From Beta vulgaris subsp. vulgaris (Eukaryota; Streptophyta; Magnoliopsida; Caryophyllales; Amaranthaceae): 64,000 nucleotides of DNA. Within the stretch, counting starts at the first letter, position 1; each line of letters starts with the position of its first letter. The stretch spans positions 54,451,767 to 54,515,766 of the forward strand of contig NC_079204.1 of assembly GCF_026745355.1 (NCBI RefSeq). The letters run 5' to 3'. Shown here one piece after another: positions 23,701 through 35,500 of this stretch. The notes below the pieces were generated by a model. That model had not been told where the DNA came from. It ran no database searches and saw only the letters and a list, made by a program, of their open reading frames with translations. The position numbers and the translations under genes are program-made.

Positions 23701-26700
23701 CTAATTATTTACTTGCAACAGCATATTCAACAAACAAAAACAAATAATCATATAGAACACGGACCTGTCTATGCGTGATCTTGTGAACCTTGTCCTCTTG
23801 CCAATCACGATACATGGAGAAAAGGTCCAGGATCACCTTTGGGTCTAAAGCACCTAATACAGCCATAAAGCCAGAGAATGTCAAAAAGCTTTCTGTGATG
23901 TCAATGTTTTTGTAGCATTGCCATAGCCATTGTATGTTCTGCAAAACAAAAGGAGACATGCATTCCCACAACAAAATCCATAATTTGGTTGTCTGATTTT
24001 GATTACGATGTATTTGTAGCTAAAGCACGATCAACATATCCGTAGTTCGTACCCGCACCACAAAACATTTACAAGTACTGACAGGCATCAACTTGATTTG
24101 TAATCGACTGGTCGTATTCTAATCCTCACATGTTTAGCAGGAATGTTCTAATAGCAACTACATTCACGTTATGCCGTTCTGGAGTCTTTACCAATGTGCG
24201 AAACTTTTCTGGGTGGTATACAATTTCTCTATTGATAAGTTGTGTTTATATCTCCCCAAAATCTACAGCTGAAAACAAACATGTAATGAAGCATCCCAAA
24301 CTTCCGATTGTGTTTACTTATATCCAAAACTAGTCTTACATGCACGCAATGCGTGCGATAACGTGTGATAACAAATGAAGTAGAAAATAAAATTAATTGG
24401 GTAGAAAAATTGTTTTTACATTTTGTTTTCTCAAAAAACTGATGTTTAGTTTAAATGTCTTACTTTTCCCCCCTTTTTTAATTCAAATGAAATAGTTAGT
24501 TATCATCTATTTTTTTTCTTTTTTTTCTTTTTCTATTTTTTGGTGTCCCCCATGTGTTGCCTTATATAATAGAGATGCAACAAGGCGAGTAAGTTGGAAC
24601 AAGCTATGTAAATTGTAATACTGTTAGAAGGGAGTGTAACAGGGTAATGATTTCCTAAGGCAGTATATAAGGGGGTTAAATATTCATTCTGCCATCTTGT
24701 GAATTACTGAATTGTTCTTATTCATTTTGGGAGTTACACCAGGACACTTGAATTCCCTAGAACTGATGTAACCAACTAAGATCTTATCAAGATACCTCTC
24801 TTTCTTTCTCTGCCTTCTCTCATTTTTCTCCCCCCTCCTCTCCTTCCTTTCCATCTTCATCTTCATTCTTCTTTCAGTTGCTATTTTTTCTGTTTATTAC
24901 AAAACGGTATCAAAGCAGTTCAATTCTAGAACTTGTCGTGGCTCCAGCTATTGTATCTCAGCAATCCGATTCATTATGAAACAGGATATAGCTGGGCTTA
25001 AGTAAATCCTTGACCAGGAACTAGCTGGGTTCCGGAACTCTGTGCAATAAGAATTGCGAGATCAAGTCAAGGCTAGTGTAGAGCGATCTATTAATTCTTT
25101 AGCCATGAAATGGCAATCAAAGTGGAGGAGAAACTAAAAAACCAATTAGCTTAAATAAATGAGGTGATCATATGTTTAGTCTACTATTACTCCATTTCAT
25201 GTGGATGGGTTCTCATGTGCAATACCAACTTAAGGCCAAAGTCTTCAGCCCGATATTGAAAACCCAATTGCTCTCTCCCATAACCCAACTCAGACTTCAA
25301 TTATCACATTCCCATTCAAGCTTTTAATTACAATATGCCTTATATCTCCGAAGCCCACAGCCCCAAAACCACTAACACAAACCAGAGCTCATGTTCAGCC
25401 ATTGGAGGACAAACAGCTTCTCACTGACGAGAAGTTTCGACACAAGTGGAAACATGGCATCTGTCTTAAGTGAAAGTGGGTTGCTTCCTTTCGTTGCCAA
25501 TGCTGGGAAGATGAAGCCAATTACTATCCAGCTTGAGGGCAAGGTGGAAGTTTGGTCAGCTGGTAATGTAATTTACCCACCAAAGGGAGGGAGGTACAAT
25601 GGGAAATGGCATAGAATTCTTGTTAGAAAGTAGGTCGAGGAAAAAGGGAAAGAATTAGTTAGCTTAGGGGTTTCAGTTTTGCGAGGGAGCTTAGCTTTAG
25701 CTAGCAAGAGGAGAATTTGATAGACTACCAGCCACCTCTTATTTCTAAGACTTCGGAGTACTATGCACTGGGCATTTGATAATTTCCTTGAATTCTAGTG
25801 GTTCAGGTTGAATTAGCCAAGATCAAAGATGGTCGGGTAGGATGGACAGAAGACTCTAAGACTCTCGGGCGTAGCTCATTCATGTTTCAGATTTTTTCTT
25901 GTTTAGTCACGCTTTTGTATAATTGGAGCAAAGAACTCCACTTAGACCATGGCTTCCCTAACATTTCTAGCTACTTCTGTATCCTTAAAGATTGAGGCCT
26001 GAGGGGGCTTTTATCCCTTAGCCTCAATTAGTACACGAAATGAGAAAATCTGAAATCTTATAAGTTCACTTCCTTATTGGAGTGACAACATTTGATAAAT
26101 CAAACAGTATGACTAACAACAAATAGCTACAAATAGGAAGGACATAACATGAAAAATCTTACCCAAAAAAGTTCAATTCAAGTTCTAAGTTTCTAACCAA
26201 AAGCACTCTTATGCTAGGTGGCATTGTGGCGATCAGCATATTTGGACTATTTCAGTTTTAGTAAGAAATCACCTTGCAGCCAATAGAAGGGCCTTCCTAT
26301 ATATGTCAATTTCTTAACATCCCCGCGAATGACCACAATATGAACATTCCACTAGTCCGCCATCAACACGGCAACACCCACATAGACACACACACAAAGA
26401 CAAACAAAATAGATCAACTTCCTAACTCATGCTTGAACCAACTACTAACATATTTACTTGTGCAAATGCATTGACAAGAAATACAGCTAGAGCACCATAA
26501 GTACCATGTTTAGAAGAAGATGAAGGCTTCCTTACTAAAAGATCAGTCAAACTGCTCTCTGCTGGTGGACCTGTCAAAATAGGCGTAGCCTGCAACAATA
26601 AGATTTCCAAATCATTATTTTCTCTTTCTTTTTTTCCCTTCACAACACATATTTTTCCCTTTCAAAAAGCAATAAAAACTCACAAATTCTAACAATTGGG

Positions 26701-27002
26701 CAATTAACAAGTGCATCAAGCTTTAAATTTCCAAAAAATAGAGACATAATATTTCTAAGAAAAAGGACAGAAAATCTCACAATTTTAAGGGACTTCAAAC
26801 TCTCTAAAATGGGATCAACATCTTCAATTCGTTCAGATACTGTAGTTATCTGATCTTCCTGTCTCTAAATCCATGAACATGAGGAACAAAATTATATAAG
26901 TTGGAGCAGTGAAATTATAGGGATGTGGGTCCAAATTCAGGAGGAAAAAGTGTAGTTACAACTTACAAATGAAGATGAAAGCGTCGATTCTGATGCACCC
27001 AT
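20785..27002 (-). CDS. N-myristoylatable coiled-coil protein (plant 'kinectin-related'; BORCS5/myrlysin-like candidate)
   Basis: Six coding exons on the minus strand: 27002-26967, 26858-26781 (or starting 26864), 26589-26505, 23853-23765, 21261-21150, 21005-20785. All phases fit and give 206 (or 208) residues. The start MGASESTLSS has Gly2 and Ser6, the plant N-myristoylation pattern, so membrane attachment is likely. A short acidic stretch (EDVDPILESLKSLKI) and a linker (TPILTGPPAESSLTDLLVRK) follow. Then comes a helical/coiled-coil region (LFSMYRDWQEDK onward) ending PESLRASIKPF. Plant relatives are usually labelled kinectin-related. The order myristoyl signal, linker, long helical domain and an E-x-L-x(4)-KPF-like end resembles animal BORCS5 (myrlysin), a BORC subunit on lysosomes. 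That link is my inference. Introns 3 and 4 are each about 2.5 kb and filled with transposon remains. Confidence 0.82.
21560..23330 (+). mobile_element. Decayed LTR-retrotransposon sequence in intron 4 of the myristoylated protein gene
   Basis: About 21950-22140 resembles the 3' part of a copia LTR (gatgtagctaacacattg, then gtgaactacgttaattcttg). About 22860-23160 contains a broken gag-like frame with the words NYQLKARV and a Cys/His knuckle-like segment (KHDICFKSYKKWDAGHSC). Frameshifts and stops are frequent. It shares the QLKAKV-SPIL segment with the remnant at 25.1-25.6 kb, so both may derive from one family. Ends are not defined. Confidence 0.5.
24330..24575 (-). mobile_element. Short non-autonomous Helitron
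   Basis: On the minus strand the element starts TCTCTATTATATAAGG (24575) and ends with a palindrome, CGCACGCATTGCGTGC, followed a few bases later by CTAG (24330). It is flanked by host A and T, the canonical Helitron target. 246 bp, no coding capacity. It lies inside intron 3 of the myristoylated coiled-coil gene. Confidence 0.8.
24622..26010 (+). mobile_element. 5' LTR plus decayed gag of a retrotransposon
   Basis: A 280-bp LTR runs from TGTTAGAAGGGAGTG (24622) to TTATTACA (24901) and contains a TATA-like tatataagg near 24662. It is followed by a primer-binding site resembling the initiator tRNA-Met complement (CGGTATCAAAGCA). A stop-ridden gag follows, with ATGGCAATCAAAGTGG-type fragments and a Cys/His segment (RHKWKHGICLKCKW) near 25436. 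The right end is not defined. It lies wholly within intron 3 of the flanking gene and has no 3' LTR that I can recognise. Confidence 0.6.
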
Positions 27003-27279
27003 TTGATGGGATTTCTTGAGATTATTGACCTAAATTGTGGAATTTGTCAATGATAGCTCGAACTTTTGCTCGAATGTGTCGTGTTAAAAGCACCTAAACC
27101 AGATTGCAACACTTGAAGATGGCAGAGGGGTTGCAATCCCTTGAGCAAAAAATTTGTTGTTTTTCTTTCTTTTAACTGGAATACTGAAGTTTTGTTTATG
27201 AAGTTCTATTATATGAAGGGGGTAAAATAGGCCGAGCGTCCATTCATTTCGGAGATGTTCAAACTTTGACATGTATGTT

Positions 27280-28551
27280 TAATATCGGTTACATTTTATT
27301 TACAAAATTGTCACTTAATATACAAAATTTGTACATCTCCGAAATGAATTGGTGATTTCTCGAAAAAATTTGGACACTTTGGATAGTTTACAGCAAAGTT
27401 GAAGATCTTAACTTTCATCTAATTTAGGATTAAAAAAACTTATCTTTTTCTTAAATTATTATGATCAAACGGTACGACCTCACCTCTCTTAGACTCTTAG
27501 TTTGCATGTATTTGGCTTCCATTACACAGCTCATCAAAGTATTCTCTCTATTTGTGATTAATTTGTTTGTCATGGATTGGGATCCATTGATGTTTTACTT
27601 TTCCGATTTATGAATTTCAACGTAGCGAGATTTTGTTCAACACTTGTCTTCTTTTAGCTAATATTGATTTCTCTTTCACCTTCCTTCAAGTATAGTCTTT
27701 CTTGTAATTGCTTATATACCTTTAACATTGCTTGTCTCTTTAATTAGCATATTTGCAAATGTTCTTCATTACTATGATTTTCTAGGAGCATTTTTTTTTA
27801 CTCTTAATTATTATGTTACATCCACATATCACCGTGTTGTTTCCTTATGCACTAATACTTTTCCTTTTTATTCTCCTATGACTTTTTCTTTATTAGTGCT
27901 TTAGAAAATGGTCCCCATCTTTATCCAAGTTTAGTTGAGATTTTCCTACAAGATTCAATCGACTTTCTTAAACACTTTGTCAACGAAAACCTTAACATTA
28001 GATTCTTTTAGACCACACCATCTTGTTCTTGGATCACTTACATTTTTACTCCTTAAACTTGCTTCATACAAAGATCTAGCATTAGAAATATATGTTAACT
28101 TGTTGAGTAGCTATACTTTTTGTCCAATAACCTCATTGTTAAGGCAAACTACCCCTATCTATGCACCTTGAAAGTATATTTTGTATTATGTAAATCTTAA
28201 GAGTCACTAAGGGAATATCCCTCTTTTTTTAATACCATGTATTATTCAATATCAAGCCATATGAATGTGGAATATCTATAAGGTCTTTACTCTTTCCCCT
28301 CTCATTTCCCCTCCTATATATCAAGAACCTCCACGAACTATTTTCAAAACTATTATGACTTACCCCCACAAGTCTATCTAAAACTCAACCATTATGTAGC
28401 TCTTTCGTGTAGGTGATTAAAATTAGCTCCTCAAAGTTCTCTTAGTTGACATCTAAGATATTCTTCCACACAACTTGAAGTGCATAAGCAATAACTTTAC
28501 CCATAATACATACGATTTTTTAATGTATCGTATATGATAATACCAACATAC
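27280..28551. other. Intergenic DNA between the myristoylated protein gene and the SINE
   Basis: AT-rich. A 78-codon ORF at 27935-28171 shows no domain. Nothing else is supported. The first ~280 bp upstream of 27002 probably include the 5' leader and promoter of the minus-strand gene. Confidence 0.4.
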
Positions 28552-28720
28552 CAATGAAGGCTTGCTAGTGGTAAAGACTTGACCTCATGACTTCAAGGTC
28601 ATGGGATCAAACCATCCCCCTTCCCTCCAAGGAGTCTGCCCTGCAAACCTAATTGATTGTACCCGTGCGAGATGATAGTTCAGCAGGGTCCCTTCACCTT
28701 TACTAACTTTAAAAAATGAG
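28552..28720 (+). mobile_element. tRNA-derived SINE, complete
   Basis: A 169-bp element with an A-box-like TAGTGGTAAAG and a B-box-like GGGATCAAACC some 40 bp apart near its 5' end, as in a Pol III tRNA promoter. It ends in an A-rich tail. It is flanked by identical 13-bp direct repeats AATACCAACATAC at 28539-28551 and 28721-28733, the target-site duplication. No coding capacity, as expected. Confidence 0.88.
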
Positions 28721-28733
28721 AATACCAACATAC

Positions 28734-29336
28734 ATTTCATGAAAAAAAAGTAACGATCTGAATTCTCAAACTTTAACTACTAACGTAAAACCTCACATTT
28801 TATACAAAGGACATAATAAGGAAAGAGGGGGTGAAATATTAGGAGTTAGAATTATTAAATGATCATGAATTTTACCTACAAATCTCATCATCTTTGTACA
28901 TAAGTTAATTGTAAAAAGTCTTTATATACACAATTCTATAAGCTAACCTAATAAACCCTAGAAATATGGGCTACAATAATATAAAATTTTAGATTAAAAA
29001 ATGATGACAAAATTAAGCTGTAATAATCGAACATTTCTTATTAACAGAAGTATTAATAATACTCTCACAAAATCGAAATAATTGAAAAATTATTAATAGA
29101 AAATTTCTTATTAATCGAAGAATTGAAGAAAAAATTATAAACAAATAATAATAGAAATTATTAATCAAAATCAAGAGTATATAGGAGTATTATTTATACT
29201 TGTAATATTTCACTTTTAGGACTTACAAAACTTCCTCGAACATCAAACAACAGTTATTTTGGTTAATTTGGCACTGTAAAAACCTAAAATATAGGAAAAT
29301 TAATTTTCTAAAATTAATTACTGAAAAAACTATTCG
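28734..29336. other. AT-rich upstream region of the SPT6-like gene
   Basis: No gene or clear element. It contains aataaaccctag (about 28950), a partial telo-box-like word often seen upstream of housekeeping genes, and repeated TTATTAATAGAA-type words around 29030-29160. Confidence 0.35.
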
Positions 29337-29543
29337 TATATAATAGGCCTCCCCCTCATTTTTATTTTCTTCCATTTGCTCTTCTAAACACACTCTCTCT
29401 CTCTCCTCTGCTCACAACTAGTACTACTGTATTTCGCGAGAAAGATTTCTCCAATTTCTAATTTCTCTCTCAAATTTCCCCCAATTCTTCGATTTCTCTC
29501 AACCTTCTAGGGTTTTTGCCCTAATTTTCTCGCGCAGAAGAAA
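29337..29543 (+). promoter_or_regulatory. Core promoter and 5' UTR of the SPT6-like gene
   Basis: A TATA-like TATATAAT at 29337-29344 is followed about 45 bp on by a CT-repeat initiator region (actctctctctctcctct, about 29391). A pyrimidine-rich leader then runs to the ATG at 29544. This is the usual layout of a plant Pol II promoter with a Y-patch. The exact start site is inferred. Confidence 0.5.
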
Positions 29544-32500
29544 ATGGGTGGAAGAGCTGTAGTATCAGACGATGAAGGTAAACCCTCGAACTTCCTGCGC
29601 ATTTTATTTTGTCTTCGTTCGATTATTCGTCATTTTAACTGAAAACCCTAATTTCTTGTGTTTCTTTAATTTTGCATGGAATAAATTGATTTTTTTTTGT
29701 CGCAGAGGAGCTTGAGCCTCAGGATGATGAGAGAGAACAAGAGGAAGAAGGCGAGGAACTCGACGATGGAGAAGGTGGCGGTGGTGTTGATGATGATGAA
29801 GACGAAGATGATGGTTGGTTTTTTTTTTTGAATTTTTGGGTTTTTCTTTGTATAATGATATTCAAAATCGTTGATTTTGCATCTGATTATTGCTTAATTT
29901 GGAGATTTCAGAGTTTGATTTGGGTTGGAAATTAGGGTTTGGATTGTTTAGGGTTTTTTTTGGCGGGAGGGGAGATTATGGTTGAATTTAGTGGATTATG
30001 AGTTGATTTTTGTGGGTTGTTGTACACTTGGGGGATTTTAGAACAATAAGCTTTGGAAATTGCTTAGAATATCCTAGTTTATGTCTTTTATGCCCTTGAT
30101 TGGAGCGGAAGTTCGTGTTTTTAAGATAACAGCTTCTTCTATCATGTTGAGCTGGGAGAGAATTTCTGGTGATACTGATGAACTGTTCTTTTTTTTATTT
30201 TTTTTTTTGCTGACACTGAAAATAGCAATGGGTCTACTTTTATTGCATTCCTTGACTTTTTTTTTAAGAATTTTACATTTGGTTGTAACATGAACTCTTA
30301 ATCAGTGTAAATGGTGATCTCCTTTTATATTGCTTCATTCATGACTGCTTTGAGTTGGAAATTTGCATTCAATGTTGATTTTTCTTACAGAGGAAGGACA
30401 AGATGAGTTTGAGGATGATGGTTTTATTGTTGAGGGTGATGAAGAAGATGAAGAACCAGAAGAAGATAGGGATGATGATGAGGAGAAGCATAAGAAGAAG
30501 AAGAGAAAGAAGAGGTTGATCTTTTACCTGTAAAAACTGTTTGAAGCACATGTAGAGAAACTAGACTTTTTTTGTTGACATTGATTTGACTTATTTCAGG
30601 GAGTCCTTTGAACTTGACGACGATGACTATGAGCTTCTCCTAGACAATAATGTTAAGGTTGCTCGAAAATCTGTGAGTGTTACCCGTTATATAGCTGATA
30701 TATGCATGCATCTGATTTTGGGATGGCTTCCTGATTTTGAATGTATGATGATGTCACTTTTTTTTTTCTGCAGGAAAGTAAAAAGTTGAAGAGGTTGAAG
30801 AAGGCTCGGCGTGATACTGATGCCGGGCGTTCTGGCCTTTCTGATGAGGATGAGTTCATTGGATCTGGGGGTGGAAGGACAGCAGAGGAGCAGGTCGAAC
30901 ACACCTTATTTGGTGATGATGGTGATTTTTTTTGTCTTCTTTCTATTTCTACATGGCCTTTGATTAGTTAAAATTATTCTGGTGCATTATTTTGAATTTT
31001 GCTGTCACAGGAGAACCGGTTGAGGATATGCCAGAAGAGGATGAGCAGATAGAGCCAGAAGATCCTGATTTGGCTGATGAAGATGACATGGCTGATTTTA
31101 TTGTATCAGAATCAGAAGATGAAGTTGATGGTGATGGGGTTCGTGTTAGGTATGGATATGGTGTCATTCTTTTGAGTTCTGTTCAGCAACCATACTGGCG
31201 ATATTGTTTCTTTTGATGAATCTTTTAATTACTTCCACTGGAATGTAGACGAGTGAAGGCAAAGAAAAAAAAGCACAGACAGGCTCCTGGAGTTCCATCA
31301 TCTGCACTGCAGGAAGCCCAGGATATATTTGGTGACGTTGATGAACTTTTGAATATACGGCGAATAGCACTCGAAAGAGACAAGTATGATGACAATGGCG
31401 ATTGGAAGGATAGGGGGCTTGAACATGAGTTTGAACCTAGTGTTCTTTCTGAGAGGTATATGACTGACAAGGATGATCGTATCCGGGAGATCGACATACC
31501 AGAAAGAATGCAGGTATATTGATGAGGACAAATTCACTTTACCCCCCTCCCCTGTCTATACTTGCTGCATCTCTTATTGAATCTATTAGCAAATATGGAT
31601 GCTGAACATATTCTTTTTGGCTACCGCTAATATGAGGGGTAATGTGATTAATACTGCTCTTCTATTGTGACAGATATCTGAGGAGAGCACTGGTCCTCCT
31701 CCAACAGACGCTGACCTCATTGAAGATGAGGCCAAGTGGATAAAAACACAGCTTGAATCTGGTCAAGTTCCTGGGCTTGTCAAGATAGCACTGGGAGAAG
31801 AGATGGAGGATCATATTAGAAGTTTTCTGAACTTCACACATGTTCAGAAACTTGATGTGAGTATTGGCATTGTTGCCTGCTGCAGTCATGTCTATATCCT
31901 TGTTGACTTATTTGTTTTCTTTTGATTTCCAGCTCCCTTATATTGCTATGTATCGCAAAGAGGACATCTTCTGTTTGTTGAAGGATCCTGAGACTGGTGA
32001 AGATGTCAGTCATGATAAACCTGCTTTGAGATGGCACAAGGTAATCATGCTGGAACGGTAATCAACATGTAGATTATTGTATCTATTATATAAAAGGTGG
32101 TCTCCAACTTTTTTGGGACTTTGTGATGCAGTACTTTGGGCCTCTAGAAACATGAAAAACTTGCCATTTCTTTTTGGAAATACAAAATAGTAATAAAAAT
32201 ATTGAAGGTGGCTCTGGTCTTTAACTCTTAAAATATCAAACGCTAGAGCAGGTGATTTTCTAACTGGAATAAAGTTACGCGTAGGGTTTTTTGAGAATCA
32301 ATACCTTAACTGCTTAAGGAGGTTATAATGCTATAATGCTCCCGATTTATACAAACCAGTAGGTCATCAGTGAATGTCTTTTATTAATTATTGCATATAC
32401 TATATAAATCTATTAATATTATAATTTTAGTTATTAAATTATAAAATTATGAGGCTCCAAGTTATGGGGGCCCTGTGTGCCCCATGTAAGTCACATGCTC

Positions 32501-35500
32501 ACAGCGGGCCATGATTGCATATATATGCTTACTTGTTAGGTAATTTTTTGAGAGTTTGAGACTAGAGATTTGCCTCTGCAGGTGCTCTGGGCTGTCCAGG
32601 ACTTGGATAAAAAATGGTTGCTTCTTCAAAAGCGGAAGAGTGCTCTCCAGGGATACTACAATAAAAGATTTGAGGAAGAATCTCGCAGAATATATGATGA
32701 GACGAGACTACGTTTGAATCAACAACTTTTTGAATCGATTATAGGGGCCTTGAGACTTGCAGAATCTGAAAGGGAAGTGGATGACGTTGACTCAAAATTT
32801 AATCTGCATTTCCCTCCTGGTGAGGCTGGGGTGGATGAGGGCACATTTAGAAGGCCCAAGCGGAAATCACAGTATAGCATTTGCAATAAAGCTGGTTTAT
32901 GGGAGGTTGCCAGCAAATTTGGCTATAGTTCCGAGCAGTTTGGTGCACTGATATCTTTAGAGGTAATGGTCAGTTTCATATTGCGCTTTTTTATTTTAGT
33001 GTGCTTCTCTTCTAATTAGACTTGCTGTAGAGAGTGGATGAACTGGAGGATCCAAAGGAGACACCAGAGGATGTTGCCTCAAATTTCACCTGTGTGATGT
33101 TTGATTCGCCTCAAGATGTGCTAAAAGGTGCTAGGCACATGGTATGTGTTTGAAAATTTTGGAGTTTATTTTGCCTGGAGTATAGTTGTAACTGCTTTTT
33201 GAGCGGTTTATGGCTAAATGCAGGCAGCAGTTGAGATAAGTTGCGAGCCTCGTGTGAAAAAGCATTTTCGGAGTAAATATTTTGATAATGCCGTTGTGTC
33301 AACATGTCCTACTTCCGATGGTAATGTCGTCATCGATGCTTTCCATCAGTTCGCGGGCGTTAAGTGGTTACGGAATAAGCCATTGAACAGATTTGAGGAT
33401 GCACAATGGCTGCTTATCCAGAAGGCTGAAGAGGAGAAGCTCCTCCAGGTCACAATTAAGTTGCCAGAAGAAAACCTTAAGAAGCTGATAAATGATTCTG
33501 AGGAGCAGTATCTTAGCTGCGGTGTGAGCAAGTTAGCACAGCTCTGGAATGAGCAGAGAAAACTGATATTTCAGGATGCTATTTTTCATTTTGTACTGCC
33601 AGCACTAGAGAAGGAAGCTAGAATGCTGTTGAATAGCAGAGCTAAGAACAGGTTGCTTATGGATTATGGTGAACGTCTTTGGGATAAAGTTTCTGTGGCT
33701 CCATACCAGCGCAAGGAAATCGATATCAGCTCAGAGGATGAGGCAGCTCCTAGGGTTATGGCTTGCTGTTGGGGTCATGGAAAGCCACCAACTACTTTTG
33801 TTATGTTGGATTCATACGGGGAGATTGTTGATGTCCTAGAGGCTGGGTCAATCAGCTTGAGGTCTCAAAATGTTACTGACCAGCAGCGTAAAAAGCATGA
33901 TCAGCAGTTGCTTTTGAAGTTCATGACCGAACATCAACCACAGGTGGTAGTCCTGGGGGCTGTGAGTTTGTCTTGCACCCGTCTGAAGGATGATATTTAT
34001 GAGGTATCTTCCTCACCTAATTCCCTTGACCCCTTTCATGAACTAAGAGTATTTGAAGCTCACAGTTGCTTTGTGTAATTGTCTCACCCCTCCTTACTGT
34101 TGTACTATGAAACTAGATCAGTTATTGGAAATTGGATGAGGTTGCTTGATAGCTCAGGTTCATATAACTGAGGATAGCATTTCTTTATATATATGTGTAA
34201 ATTTAGTAAACTGCATATTGATTAAGATGGTTAATTGATGGTCATCGATGTATCTGAAATTGATTAGAATATCTGTTAATAAATAGCTGTATTTGTAGAA
34301 AGTAGGTGATCAACAGTTCAGTAAAAGAAGGGTAAACAAAGAATTGTGTTGTAACTTTACGCTGGAACTAAGGAGAGAGAAACAAGACATCTGCTAGAAT
34401 GAGATGGGGTATGAGAATTACATTGTTGGCACTTCACCCTGGGAAGAGGATTTTTAATTTTGCTTTGCTTTTATATTAATATGGGTATACAATTGCTTTA
34501 ACTTGTTCTTTTGCTCATAAGTTTCAATCTTAAAATAACATGACTGTTTACCAGGCACCTTGTCTTGTTACTCCATATGAAAAAACTGAAATCTTTATAA
34601 ATTATAGCTGAAATCTGGATGTAAAGCTCTGTTTCTCAGTGATGGGAGAGGGCCTGTTCGGTGTCACTTGAGATTTTCGGTTTGTAATAATAAGTCGACT
34701 TGTACTAATGTTAATCTGAAAACTGACAATAGGTAAGTAGAATAGTTTGGGTTTCCAAGAACTTGTAGTTTCGGAGAACTTAGATCCAACAAAGATAATA
34801 AAGAATCCCAATATTTTTGGCTTTCGCCCCTGCATGATCTTCATCCTTTGATGTAGCAGCGCACAACTATGACATGGCACAACAACACAACGAAAACCGA
34901 CATGACACTAATGCAAAGTTACTCAGAGAAACACAAAATTGATATGACACGAACATGGGATCAACCCGAAAAATGTCCCGTAGAAGTATTATGTAATCAT
35001 CCACTTTTGATATATATTTTTGAATTATGACATTCTGAGAACATGCCGAAATTTAGGTCAAAGCAAACACGACTAATTTATCTGAATAGCTAGCTCTACC
35101 TAGGTTTATTTGGTCTTTATCTTTGATTTAAATAAAATGTGGATAATGTTCTTGGATTTGAGAGTGAACCTGTACTGTCTTTGTAATATATCCATGTTCT
35201 CTTCAGATTGTGTTCAAAATGGTTGAAGAAAATCCTAGAGATGTGGGTCATGAGATGGATGGCCTGAGTGTTTTCTATGGGGATGAATCTTTACCTCGTC
35301 TATATGAAAATTCTCGCATATCATCCGACCAGATTTCTGGGCATTCAGGTAAATAGACCAGATTAATGTTGTTTTTTATTTTTTATTTTTTACTTTAGTT
35401 GGACTTCATATCATTGTTTGTTCTCAGGTGTTGTGAGACGGGCTGTTGCCCTGGGACGGTATCTTCAAAATCCATTAGCTATGGTTGCTAATCTTTGTGG

